A DNA stretch of 64,000 nucleotides, from contig WNNJ02001487.1 in the NCBI GenBank assembly GCA_012934845.2, positions 124,001 through 188,000 on the forward strand, in the 5' to 3' direction. The position numbers were made by a program, and so were the translations under genes. Numbering within the stretch: the first letter of the stretch is position 1; every line of letters starts with the position of its first letter. The stretch is from Pomphorhynchus laevis. Taxonomy: Eukaryota > Acanthocephala > Palaeacanthocephala > Echinorhynchida > Pomphorhynchidae. Of this stretch, positions 36,901 to 45,894 are shown piece after piece. The notes beneath the pieces are model-generated. The model worked only from the letters and a program-made list of their open reading frames with translations. It was not told the DNA's origin and did no database searches.

Positions 36901-38277
36901 TTTACAGGGCAAAATTCCTCTGCAGCTAACGACAAGCGGGAGTTTGTGAGTATCCTTACACTCGCCTGTCGACGCTTTCCTGTAGCAACTCTCAAATAGT
37001 GCAAGGTCCAACCTCGATCCAAAAGTTGCGTACCGGAACCAGAGTAACGGGTTCCGGTACTCTAAAGTCGAGAACTCCAACTATTTAAAGACCTAAACAA
37101 TTTACATTACCCACTAGATATGATTCTTTCCCCGTAAGCAAAGTAACGTTCCACGTTTCTGTAGACAGACTAGTCAACTGCGATGACCGATGACGTTTGA
37201 TTTGCACATTCCGAGCAAATGTCAGAACGCACGGAATCCGACTTTAACAATTTCTTCGGTCAGTGGGGAGCTGACCATCGTGAATTTTATTTTTAATTAA
37301 TTTTTATTAAATTATTTTTGTATCTAAATTTACGCGATACTAGTAAATGTATAAATTTAATCGTAATATTAACGTTAATATTTTTATATAAAAATATTAT
37401 CATTTTAATATTAATTATTATAAATTAATCTTTTAAATAATTAAAATACATGTATTAAATAAAAACTTAGAATAACAATCTATAAATGATCATATCTATT
37501 ATAATTTAAATAATTATTTTTAATTAATTTATATTAATTTATTTTATATCTAAATTTATGCAATACTAGTAGATCTACACTATTGGCTGCACTCTAATCT
37601 CCTCTATTAAATGTAATTACTACATTAGAAACCTAATAATTCCATTAAATTTAAATTTAAAGGAGCTTTTTTACATTTTAATTTAATTTTTTAAATAGAC
37701 AATTATAAATCTTCGAATTACATTAAAATTTTATTAAATTAAAATTCTATTAATAATTCTATTAATTATATTTATAAGTATAAATTAATTTTCCATAAAT
37801 TTTGATTGAATTATAATATTTTAATTTTTTATCTAAATTTATTCAATACAACAGATCTACACTTTTAAAGTTTTAGTAATTCTTTTAATAATATGCTCTG
37901 ACAACTACTTGCTTTTTAATAGTTCAGCAAATATTTTGATAGATAATTAAATTGCTTAACACATAAATTTTAATGTTCAGTAAATAAAGGATTGGCTCTG
38001 CTATAGATAAAATAAATTATAATGTCAATTTCGACTAATTGCAAAGACAATGCCATCAAAAAATTATTTCCTATAAATACTTCATACAATATTTAATGGA
38101 ACAACCGTATCTGCCAACATATCTGACTTATAACATAAAGAGGACTGAATTTATTTCTGTTTAGGAACACAACTTTGCAGAGATATTGAGCAAACTGATC
38201 TTCCCGATATCAAAACATTATTAAGACAATTTGAACTGCAAATTTCACGATCAACAAGTCATTGTATCAGAACTTAA
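27761..38277 (+). CDS. six-exon C2H2 zinc-finger transcription factor
   Basis: Six exons (27761-27979, 32129-32216, 32261-32430, 35310-35472, 35532-35615, 38165-38277), all with GT-AG borders, join in phase to 279 codons including TAA: a 278-residue protein. The N-terminus [12 protein letters not shown] resembles the short SNAG-type repressor motif of Gfi/Snail/Gsx proteins. Residues 73-245 form six consecutive C2H2 fingers linked mostly by TGE(R/K)P-like linkers, followed by a short tail ending SHCIRT. It should bind DNA in the nucleus and probably represses. Fingers 2-4 ([42 protein letters not shown]) look like a conserved metazoan factor I cannot name. The introns hold a Penelope-like element, a duplicated repeat block and other relics. 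Confidence 0.85.
28290..28470 (+). repeat. diverged dispersed-repeat copy in intron 1 of the zinc-finger gene
   Basis: Contains the linking part 'gaactgattaatagataata', then 'atttcaagccatcgaggacc' and 'acaacataacatcgagccc', which align loosely to the structured tail of the family. The divergence is high, so the copy is old. Confidence 0.45.
28490..28900. other. GC-richer island of unknown origin
   Basis: About 400 bases with clearly higher G+C than the surrounding A/T-rich intron. No open frame of note and no recognised domain. The phrase 'acctgaagaagcaaacacga' near 28835 looks like decayed coding or element sequence. Probably the end of a retroelement. Confidence 0.3.
29198..31203 (+). mobile_element. 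Penelope-like reverse-transcriptase element, decayed
   Basis: Three coding pieces lie in the order of a known metazoan RT family with an RYIDD active site. The N-terminal piece (29198-29716) starts [14 protein letters not shown] and has a basic stretch. The middle (about 30112-30285) reads [17 protein letters not shown] and then [16 protein letters not shown], the 'W.PKLHKNP..RFI....C..KPLS' block. The end (30784-31203) has FRYIDIY where RYIDD is expected, then [28 protein letters not shown] and [20 protein letters not shown]. The palm between 30300 and 30780 is interrupted and part is missing, and the second catalytic Asp is replaced by Ile. It sits in intron 1 of the zinc-finger gene. Family placement is from memory of motif blocks. 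Confidence 0.65.
30784..31203 (+). pseudogene. C-terminal part of the Penelope-like reverse transcriptase
   Basis: 139 open codons covering the catalytic-motif C region and the thumb. The start at ATG 30784 is only where the frame opens after the break and is not a true gene start. In this family the segment follows the YRYIDD motif and ends about 110 residues later with a lysine-rich stretch, as here (NNIKQKI). Confidence 0.6.
31250..31540 (-). repeat. diverged copy of the dispersed repeat (minus strand)
   Basis: Contains 'gaaaatacttcatcagcaac', 'gttgttaagttgtgtcgatg' and 'ttagtcaattcgtaaaaact' in the reverse-complement order of the family tail. The first bases (31300-31375) repeat part of the same end, so it looks like one and a half copies. 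Confidence 0.5.
31540..31990 (+). repeat. A/T-rich tandem repeat, 'ataaaatattaaagat' units
   Basis: Around 31785-31850 a 17-bp unit (taaaatattaaagata) repeats about four times cleanly, and degenerate versions spread over the neighbouring 300 bases. It is a simple minisatellite in intron 1 of the zinc-finger gene. Confidence 0.65.
32129..32216 (+). CDS. zinc-finger gene exon 2 (finger 1)
   Basis: Acceptor 'catttttag', donor 'acacag|gttaaa'. It encodes finger 1: CDQC, twelve residues, then HVRIH. It starts in phase 0, as exon 1 requires, and leaves one base of the Gly codon in the HTG linker. The next intron is only 44 bases. Confidence 0.85.
32261..32430 (+). CDS. zinc-finger gene exon 3 (fingers 2 and 3)
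   Basis: Acceptor 'gaattttag', donor 'ttcaaag|gtaagt'. It encodes [19 protein letters not shown] with its second His, the linker TGEKP, and finger 3 ([20 protein letters not shown]). Both fingers have complete Cys2His2 sets. It ends in phase 0. Confidence 0.9.
33292..34264 (+). repeat. 3' partner of the ~970-bp duplication, in intron 3 of the zinc-finger gene
   Basis: Near-identical, same-orientation copy of 23702-24674. Differences I can count are about ten single bases plus a four-base insertion (gacatagcagctgg here, gacagctgg there). The block contains the same three dispersed-repeat pieces with identical junctions, so it moved as one unit. Confidence 0.85.
34318..34460 (+). repeat. partial dispersed-repeat copy
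   Basis: Starts with 'cagatcagctaactgagtct' and ends near 'gagattagagatcaccatga', with most of the A/T-rich middle deleted. The structured tail is absent. Confidence 0.55.
34740..35210 (+). mobile_element. retroelement 3' fragment
   Basis: GC-richer than the intron around it. One frame reads [20 protein letters not shown], then after a stop [18 protein letters not shown] and [16 protein letters not shown]. This matches the common C-terminal tail of many metazoan reverse-transcriptase ORFs (pvavEtlG.....a..fl..lG.R......dp.......Q.is.a.QrgNa). At least one stop interrupts it. It inserted into intron 3 of the zinc-finger gene. Confidence 0.5.
35310..35472 (+). CDS. zinc-finger gene exon 4 (fingers 4 and 5)
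   Basis: Acceptor 'gtaaaatttag', donor 'catttag|gttagt'. Finger 4 is [17 protein letters not shown] plus FYVH. Finger 5 reads [18 protein letters not shown] plus LMTH: its two cysteines are one residue apart instead of the usual two to four. The open frame visible in another phase here is a shadow. Confidence 0.85.
35532..35615 (+). CDS. zinc-finger gene exon 5 (finger 6)
   Basis: Acceptor 'attttcttaag', donor 'gtacatg|gtaagt'. Encodes [13 protein letters not shown], then [10 protein letters not shown], a complete C2H2 finger with a four-residue His spacing, and one base of the following Gly codon. A 59-base intron precedes it. Confidence 0.85.
35880..37270. other. GC-richer decayed element in intron 5 of the zinc-finger gene
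   Basis: About 1.4 kb with sharply higher G+C than its flanks. Open stretches exist on both strands (35998-36309 plus: [20 protein letters not shown]; 36741-37022 minus) but no motif is recognised, and each frame is broken. A retroelement relic is the likeliest reading. Confidence 0.35.
37271..38164. other. rest of intron 5 of the zinc-finger gene
   Basis: Very A/T-rich. Three loosely similar segments around 'atctaaatttatgcaatact' (37310-37350, 37545-37580, 37830-37860) suggest old local duplication. Confidence 0.4.
38165..38277 (+). CDS. zinc-finger gene exon 6 (C-terminal tail)
   Basis: A pyrimidine-rich acceptor (tttatttctgtttag) opens a 37-residue tail beginning [19 protein letters not shown] and ending at TAA. 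The phase fits exon 5 exactly, and a poly(A) signal follows 38 bases after the stop, which together make it the terminal exon. The tail has no recognised domain but is predicted helical by composition. Confidence 0.7.
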
Positions 38278-38315
38278 TTGCTTATCTCTAGATATGTTTT
38301 AATGTACATGCTTGT

Positions 38316-38321
38316 AATAAA
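38316..38321 (+). terminator. poly(A) signal AATAAA of the zinc-finger gene
   Basis: Canonical AATAAA 38 bases beyond the TAA of exon 6. Confidence 0.55.
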
Positions 38322-39239
38322 ATTTAAAATTACTATTTGCCTAATATTAAACAGAGTACTTTTTGCGACTCTAACTTAATTGTTGTTGATCAATTCTAGC
38401 AACTTCACACACAATTCGTACGATTTCACTACCTAGATAGATTATTAATTTGTAGCATATTGTTTCCTTATTATTTATAAATTCACTTAATTAAATTACC
38501 TTTAACTTTACTAAATTTAATTATATTTAATATTATAATCAAATATTATCAAATATATAATTCAATTTTACCATTAAATAATTATATAATTATATATTCT
38601 AACAAAAAAGGTATTAGATATTTATTTAACTTTGAAAATATGTATTCAATCAATATCCGAATGATTCAAAGTCGATATGACGTTTTTATTAACCAAATTT
38701 GGCTTCAATATTTAGGTGGGCCCACCATTTTTAAGAACAACAATTGCAATCAGTAGATTAATTAATTTAATTATTAATTAATTATTAATTAATATAATTT
38801 ATTAATTTATGATTTAGTTAAAAACGAATAATAAGCACGTCTTCTCGCCTTTGAATCATTAATTTAATTTTAATAGTCTAAAATTATAAAATAATTTAAA
38901 ATAACAAACGCTGAAATTATATTCTGGATTCCAATTTTGTATACGTAACAAAGTTGATTTTTAATTTGTATTTTAACTAAATGCAAATTGCATATGGCTA
39001 TATTTTCTAAAAAAATCATATTTTATTCAAAATAAGTTGTCGAAATTTAAATTAAACTAATTAAAAATTCAAATTAAAAATTTAATCATTTTATCGAATG
39101 ATAAAATGATTGCCTAATCACATCAGTGTCAAATATAAAAAAGGCTTTGAATGCACATCGGAAAATGCGGTTTCTTAAATTCATTACATTAAAGGAATCT
39201 GAAAGTGCAGATAGGGTTCAAAAGGAAACTACGGCGGTA

Positions 39240-39325
39240 CACAGCCTTATTATGAGTCCGGATGTACCATTGCACTGCAGTAGCGGGCAAAACAATACCA
39301 ATATATCAGGCGTAAGCCTGGCATG
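39240..39325 (+). ncRNA. hammerhead-like motif, copy 1 (degenerate)
   Basis: Aligned to copies 2 and 3: ATTATGA in place of CTGATGA, stem II GTCCG against a damaged GCGGGC, AAAAC in place of GAAAC, and ATC in place of GTC. Several core bases are changed, so it should be inactive. Confidence 0.5.
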
Positions 39326-39684
39326 TTGCGAGTCAAGATGTACGGTGTTGAAGGTAATGAATGCTACCTTAGCTGCTTTATTCTGCGACATCACTTTGTG
39401 TGAGCCACCGAAATTGATAAAATAAATGAAAAAATCCATCAAAGGATCACCAGCACCGATTCTATGATCTCCTGATCACATTAGAGTTAAAAAAGAACGA
39501 ATGCGTAAAATGCACCTTAAAAAATGCGTTTTCAGAAATTCATTACATTGAAAGTTTCATATACTGAGGAATTTATTGCTGTACTGAATGGTTAGACCAG
39601 TCGGTAAGCGTAGAGCCAACGATCGAAATAACTAAGTTCAAATCTGAAAGTGCAAATACTGTTCAAAAGGAAACTACAGCGATA

Positions 39685-39765
39685 CACAGCCTTCTGATGA
39701 GTCTGGATGTACCATTGCAGGGCAGTAGCAGACGAAACAGTACCACTATGTCAGGTTAAAGTCTG
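39685..39765 (+). ncRNA. hammerhead-like ribozyme, copy 2 (core intact)
   Basis: Core in canonical order: CTGATGA (39694-39700), stem II GTCTG (39701-39705) pairing with CAGAC (39729-39733) around a 23-base loop, GAAAC (39734-39738), then a short loop to GTC (39750-39752) as predicted cleavage site. Stem III is only about two base pairs (CA/TG). Stem I would pair CCT(T) before the core with AGG after GTC. Short stem III is typical of type I hammerheads in retroelements. The weak stems I and III make cis activity uncertain. Confidence 0.65.
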
Positions 39766-40429
39766 CCATGTTGTGAGTAAAGAAGTATGGAGTTAGAAGT
39801 AATGAAAACGTAATACCATGGCTGCTTCCAATCATTGTTCGCGCCTACCTTAACGGTTATCATGACAAGCTGTGCTCTATTCACATTCCATGTCATGATC
39901 GTTCAATATTCTGTCGCTGCAAATTTTGTAATCTACAATGTCCACCTATCTCCCATGTTTTCTCTTGTCCCATTCGTTCAACAATTCCATTTCGTAAAAT
40001 CGATTCACTGCCTGTAGATGATAGCATAATCTATCAATATTTAAATAGAGTCTGATGCTATAAAATCGTGTTGAAGTCAAAATAAACGATCTTACAAGTA
40101 TAATCTACCTGCCAGTCGTGGCTAATATAACTATTTTTGTTTCAATTCATGTAATTATTGTATGTTTTGCTTTCAGCCCCAGACCGAGAGGCTGCAGTGG
40201 GCATTAATAAATAACTTCTCAGATTATTGTTAAATATAAAGAAATAATTCATAAAATGAATCTCGGAAAAATGCAATTTCTAAAATTCATTACATTGAAG
40301 GTTATATTGAACTGAAGAATTACTGGCTGTAATGGACGGTTAGACCAGTCTGTAAGTGTAGAGCCAACGATCGAAATAACTAAGTTCAAATCTGAAAGTG
40401 CAAATAGTGTTTAAAAGATAACTACAGCG

Positions 40430-40520
40430 GTACACAGCCATATGATGAGTCCGGATGTACCATTGCACGGCAGTAGCGGACGAAACAATACCAATATGTC
40501 AGGCGTAAGCCTGGCATGCT
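40430..40520 (+). ncRNA. hammerhead-like ribozyme, copy 3
   Basis: Core nearly intact: ATGATGA (first C changed), stem II GTCCG (40449-40453) with CGGAC (40477-40481), GAAAC (40482-40486) and GTC (40498-40500). Compared with copy 2, stem II keeps pairing although its inner bases differ (TCTG/CAGA against TCCG/CGGA): a compensatory change supporting a functional RNA stem. A hairpin AGGC-GTAA-GCCT follows the cleavage site. Confidence 0.65.
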
Positions 40521-40760
40521 GCGAGTCAAGATGTACGATGCTGTAAGTAATTAATGAATGATACCGTAGCTGGTTTCTGTTGCGAAATCACCTTGTGTGA
40601 TCTTGCAAAATTGTCAAATAAATGAAAAATCCATCAAAAGATCACCAGCACCGATTTTATGATCTTCTGATCACATCAGTGCTAAATATAAAGAAAGGAA
40701 TGCTTAAAATGCACCTTGGCAAATGCGGTTTTAGGAATTTATTTTATTGAAGTAATGAAT

Positions 40761-43600
40761 TTATTAATAATTTATTATTCAATTATATTGATTATAATCT
40801 CCTTCAAACTGCAAGGAGAATTTTGTGTGCAAGATGTTAGATATCCACGTTGAGTTTTTAAGTTTTTATTGTTGCAGGAACAATAAAATCGTTTATTATT
40901 TACATAAAACGAATTAAACGTTTAATATTTACTTACATTTAATAATTAATTGTTTAATTATAAAATACAACAATTAGACTAATAATATAGACTAAAATTA
41001 TAAATTGTCAAAAAGTTAAAACATTATTAAAACAATGAATATGGAAATTATAATGTCTGTTGTAATAGAATGGCGAGAAACACATCAAGGACGAAGTATT
41101 TGAAGTATCATTGAATCGTGCATCTTCGCCTTCCTCTGGGACATCGGTAGCTAACAGGATAATAGATCGTTTTGTTTTCCACTAGTGGATACACATTATA
41201 ATAATTATTTTGTGATGGATATCGGTACATTCTGACGATGGCTTTGACGAAACGGGTCACTTAGATATTAAACTGAAGCTGTTCGTTAAAATTGTTATAT
41301 TCTGGTCGTATAAAAGGAACCTCGAAGTACCAGAAAATGATTTCAATGTGGTTCTTATATACAAAACTGAATCTCAATTATTCCGTAATGTCACATCAAG
41401 TATGTAATGGTTTCTGCTTAGAAAGAACTCAAATTTGTGAACTTTATGTCACAACACGACTAAGTTAAGGACCAATTTCAGTTAAATGTTCTCATTTTTT
41501 ATGTAAATAGGTTCCATATTTAAATATTTAAAAACAAAAATATGGCGTTAAAAAGCTTATAGTTTTAAAGAAAAAAACCACAAGTATAAAAAAGTAATAA
41601 CATTTAAAGACAAATTGTATTTGTTCACAGGAAACATGCAAGCTGTGAAACAGTGTTTGAGAGCAATCAATAATTTCCTTGAAACTTAAATCATCCTTAA
41701 AGAGGAATCATATAAATTTTACTTTTTAACTTGACAAATATTTGATTAATAGTACGCATTAAGGTGAACCGAATTTATTATTCGGTTCACCAATATTCGG
41801 TTCATTGTTTTCTCTTCTCAAAGTGTGTATTTATTCATAATAACTGTAACAAATTCGGTTATATTTACTTGACAATGAATTATTTTGCTACACACGATAT
41901 TTGCCAACAAAATATTTGCCAACACGATATTCGCCACACGATATTTGCCATCACTTTTTAACTAAAAATGATTACAATGTCTAGCCGAAACGATTAAATC
42001 AATCTATATAATTGATCGAATCTGCTCAGCACGTTTTGGATGCATTTTTTCTTTGTTTGAGTCAAATACCATAAACACCTCATTAACGTCAGTTGTTCAC
42101 AATTTACCAAATATGTCTGAGTTCTACTTGTTCATTCAGATATTGATAAAGTTGATTAAAGCAAAGACTCCGTTGCTACGCCGTCAATTTAACCGAATAC
42201 AGTATCATCTATATCTAATTAGAGTTGAAATTATCTAATTTTAGTTATTATAATTTAGATTAAATGACAACAATAGCTCTGTCAATTTTGAATTGCTACT
42301 TTTCAATTTATATAATTTTTAATATCTAATTATTAAAGGTTTAATGTCGGGCTGAATCGGGGTTATGTTTGTAGCAAATATCTCTTTGGTGTGATTAAAC
42401 AAAACGTTTTTATTGCCACAAAAGCGTATAAATGCCTTTACTCTTTGTGTAAAACATTATCTACGCCATGAAGGCAATTCATTCAGCAAAATACCTGGTC
42501 AAATATTAAATATTATTATGTTTATTTATTATATATTATTTATTACATAAATAATTCTAGTATTGTCATAATTTATTTATAATTATTTATTTATAATTAA
42601 TATCAAGTGGTATCTTAATTAATTATTCATCCCGATTATTAATAGCAAGTGGTATTGATGTTTACATATATAAAGGTACATGAGCTATACTATCGTGGCC
42701 TCATTTTGTCAAAAAATGCGAAACTAGCAATTTCACGGTTGTTTTCAATTTATTACGAAAGTTCTTTGAAATTTATAAATACAAGCAAGTATATTAAATT
42801 TAAAACAAGCTTCGACAAAATTATAAAATTAATAAATTTTATAATTAAAAATTAAAAAATATTAAAAAATATTAAAGTTAAAAACTTATCAATAAGTTTT
42901 TTAAATATTTATTACGTTCTAAACATATTTTTATTATTTGAATTGATTCAATTTATTTTTTAATTGATTTAATTTATTTTAATTTATTTAATTTCTTAAA
43001 TTTAAGAAGAGCGAATAAAATATCGTGTCACTAGAAATAAAAAACGATAATTACGATCTACTTTTTTAATTTAAATTTTAGAGTAGGAGCAATGAACAGG
43101 AGATTAACAAATTGTAAGTTCTGCTTCTGATAACATCAGCAACTAGCGAAATATAAAAATATATTAGTTTTATTGATCCTGCGCGAAATTCAAATTAAAA
43201 ATAGATCAACATCAGTTATTTTTAAACAAATAGTGTGATTCAATTGCAATTTAATACCGTTTATCCAATATAATGTAATACATCTATATTCAGTTTCAGT
43301 AAAGTAATATAATAAGTAGGCTTTTATCAGTTAGCCTACATAATATTGCATGATATTATCAGTTTCCTTCTTATATACTCCCAACTTTATTCTAATCAAT
43401 GGTGAATTATGTATTAATCAATTCATAAAAATTCGGAGTTAGCAAAATCCTTTTATCCCTTAAAAGGAGCAGTAGACAAATGTATTAATAATAATTATAT
43501 GTAATTGTAAATAATACGAAAATAATACGCTCAAGAATCAGATCAAATAACCACATTTTATATTAAATTTGAAACATAAATATCTTATGAATATCTCAAA
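40761..43600. other. AT-rich DNA without recognisable genes
   Basis: No gene seen. Local features: a four-fold stutter of about 15-16 bases (cacgatatttgccaa) at 41892-41952, and repeats of 'attcggttca' at 41775-41810. The moderate-composition stretch 41040-41480 has no open frame of note. Confidence 0.4.
41892..41952 (+). repeat. short tandem repeat, cacgatatttgccaa-like units
   Basis: Four imperfect copies of a 15-16-base unit in a row. Confidence 0.7.
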
Positions 43601-43639
43601 CAAGAGTGATACCAATCCGCGTGAATTATGTTAATCCAG

Positions 43640-43700
43640 TTCTTTTAAGCCAGTTCGTCATCACTATGACTCATCAGTGCCAGATCCCTCCCACTGCTGG
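43640..43700 (-). ncRNA. partial hammerhead-like core, minus strand
   Basis: On the minus strand CTGATGA (43677-43671) is followed by stem II GTCAT-AGTG-ATGAC and then GAAC, one A short of GAAAC. A five-bp stem with a four-base loop between the two core words is the classic compact hammerhead arrangement. I cannot find the strand with the cleavage site and second half of stem I nearby, so this is half a ribozyme or a decayed one. Confidence 0.45.
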
Positions 43701-43715
43701 ATGCAGAAGTTGACT

Positions 43716-43760
43716 AGCAGACGGCAAGAAACAAGTCATGTTTCTTGCCGTTTGCTAGTA
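43716..43760. repeat. 20-bp-stem hairpin
   Basis: CTAGCAGACGGCAAGAAACA and its near-perfect reverse complement TGTTTCTTGCCGTTTGCTAG are separated by five bases. One G-T wobble is the only imperfection. It lies beside the partial hammerhead core. Confidence 0.75.
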
Positions 43761-43829
43761 TAAATATCTTGATAAATATCTTAATCTTAAGATTTCTGTA
43801 ATTTAAATGTTTAAAACTCCATATTTTTT

Positions 43830-44410
43830 TATCAGAATTTATATGAACGGATTAGAATAAAAATTGAAAGTCATCAGGAAGAAATTCTATGTTATCAGAT
43901 TTTAGTCCATGTTCCTCAACCCAACAAAATAGTGAAGACGAAACATGGTAATGATGCTTTTTCGCTGATGTAAAGTAATTATCTATTATGATTCCATATT
44001 CTAATACAGAGTTTTGAATTAAATCAGAGTTTATTAGCTATTAAAATAATAGAGTTAATAAAAAATAAATTTATCATATAAATAATGTTTTTAGTTAAAT
44101 TGTTTGCGAAAAAATAACAATTACATAATAAAGTGGTCTGCCATTTTGTGAAGTGACAGACCAAAGATTGTAAATTCAGGATATAGTGTTACTAATGTTG
44201 CCCTCAGCGCGCATTATAATAAATAAATTGAGTAATTAAATCAAATACGACAACCTTAAGATTTGCATTAGAATATTTTATAATTTGAGATTTTTATAAT
44301 TTGTAATTTATTTTAACCGAATAGTGCATAATATAAACCACGTATTAGAATTAAAAAGTCACCAAGAAGAACTGCGTTGTTATCCTATCTAATTTTTAGT
44401 CTAATTTAGA
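43830..44410 (+). repeat. two dispersed-repeat tails
   Basis: At 43855-43935: 'gtcatcaggaagaaattcta', 'tgttatcagattttagtcca', 'ttcctcaacccaacaaaata'. At 44335-44395: 'aagtcaccaagaagaactgc' then 'gttgttatcctatcta', truncated at the same point as several other copies. Confidence 0.55.
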
Positions 44411-44816
44411 TTAAATTGGTTTTATTTAATAATTTGTAATCGATTCTATCCATTTTTGCAATGATATGGGTGACATTTTAAGGCTTTGATTTTCTAGTTT
44501 AAAAGTGTCTCCTTAAGATGACAAAATATAGCGCTAATGAACGATTGCATTGCAAATATTCGAGAGACATTTTAGAAATATTATAAATTTTCTGAAAATA
44601 GTCAATTTCCCTACAATTGACTTTAAACCTTAAAGATCTGTATATTTTATTAATAATTTAAATCACATATGACAAATCAAATCAGCTGAGTCTACCTATT
44701 TTGTATATTTAAAAATTTAAATATTTCTGAAGATTTTCTATAAATAAGATTTTTATAAGGTAAGAATATATTAAAACACACTTTCAAACAATGATTTAAC
44801 TAATAAATGCTTGTTA

Positions 44817-45160
44817 TTATTCTATCTACATAAGGTCACAGGTAGAAACTGGTATGTTATCAGGTTTCGGCCCCTATTTATTGATTTAACATAACCGTCG
44901 TTGTTAAATGCTCAGTAGGTTTCGCATATTAGCTCGGGTTGATATCCGTCTGTGAAGCAAGTACTCAAATTTGTAAAAGTAAAAATTTCAATCCTTATTC
45001 CTCGATTCAACACGACAGTCGTTGCTTAATACTAAACGACCTCAGTAGGTGTCGTAAATCTGTTCGGGTTGATATCTGTCCGTCCCTATTCTTCGATTCA
45101 ACCAGCATAACAGTTGTTGCTTAATATTAAGCAACTTCAATATCCGTCCGTAAAGTTAAA
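44817..45160 (+). repeat. three tandem variants of the dispersed-repeat tail
   Basis: A full structured tail (ggtcacaggtagaaactgg, tatgttatcaggtttcggcc, taacataaccgtcg) is followed by two further units sharing 'cctattcttcgattcaac', 'acagtcgttgcttaata' and 'gggttgatatccgtc'. It is the only place where the tail alone is amplified in tandem. Confidence 0.55.
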
Positions 45161-45724
45161 GTTCTTAATCCGGATAAAGGATCATTTTGGAATCCACTTT
45201 TGTGCAATGGATGTGTATTTCCTTATGAAATTGCGGTATTTAGAACCGACTGAATTATAATTATCTTGTAAGATACCATTTTGGTAATTAACAAACTCCC
45301 TAATGTCAAATGTACTGGTTTTGATTAGCTTTCATCTTAACTTGAAAGCCCTTGAAGTAATTAATACGGATCTTCAACATTGCGTTGAAGTTGGGTAATA
45401 TCTTAGTGTGTGGCAAACCTTGGTGATATTATTATTCTATAAGAATGGTAATCGAAAATAATATTCAATAGGCATTACTCTTGCCCATTGTGTGTTGCTT
45501 AAGTCCAGACCTTGAAACTACTTACCAGCTTTTCTTTTTCTCAATAATTATCAAACAGTCGTGGGAGTGCCCTCACAAGTCTACATATACATTGCGGATG
45601 TAGTAAAATCGATCAACTGAACCCTTTGAGAGAAATTGGAGCATTTACCATTGAAATATAAACTCGCATATCTGGGAAGCTCTTGGCAAAGACTTGCGAT
45701 CTGTGACACAGAGTATAGTGTGTC

Positions 45725-45765
45725 AATAATAATAATAATAATTAACAATAACAATAATAATAATT
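45725..45765. repeat. AAT microsatellite
   Basis: Run of aat/aac trinucleotides. Open frames crossing it on both strands are shadows of the repeat. Confidence 0.8.
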
Positions 45766-45894
45766 TTGCACTTAAATTTATTTTTAATAATGTTTTGATT
45801 TTTTTATACTTTATAATATTTTGTCTGATTTTATTTTTATGGAATGAAAGTTTAATATTTAATATAATTTTGTTGATTGATATATATTTAAAAA

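Larger units (their letters stand above)
39110..40760 (+). repeat. tandem units carrying hammerhead-like ribozymes
   Basis: Three related units in direct order. Each runs from 'gcggtttcttaaattcatta', through 'aatctgaaagtgca', 'ctacagcg-tacacagcc', the hammerhead-like block, 'tggcatgttgcgagt', to 'gatcaccagcaccgat' and 'gatcacatcagtg'. The first unit is about 450 bp. Unit 2 is interrupted after about 39800 by some 440 bases of unrelated sequence, so unit 3 is further away. Ribozyme-bearing tandem repeats of this size are known in animals as retrozymes, and hammerheads also sit in the terminal repeats of Penelope-like elements. Which applies is inference. Confidence 0.7.
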
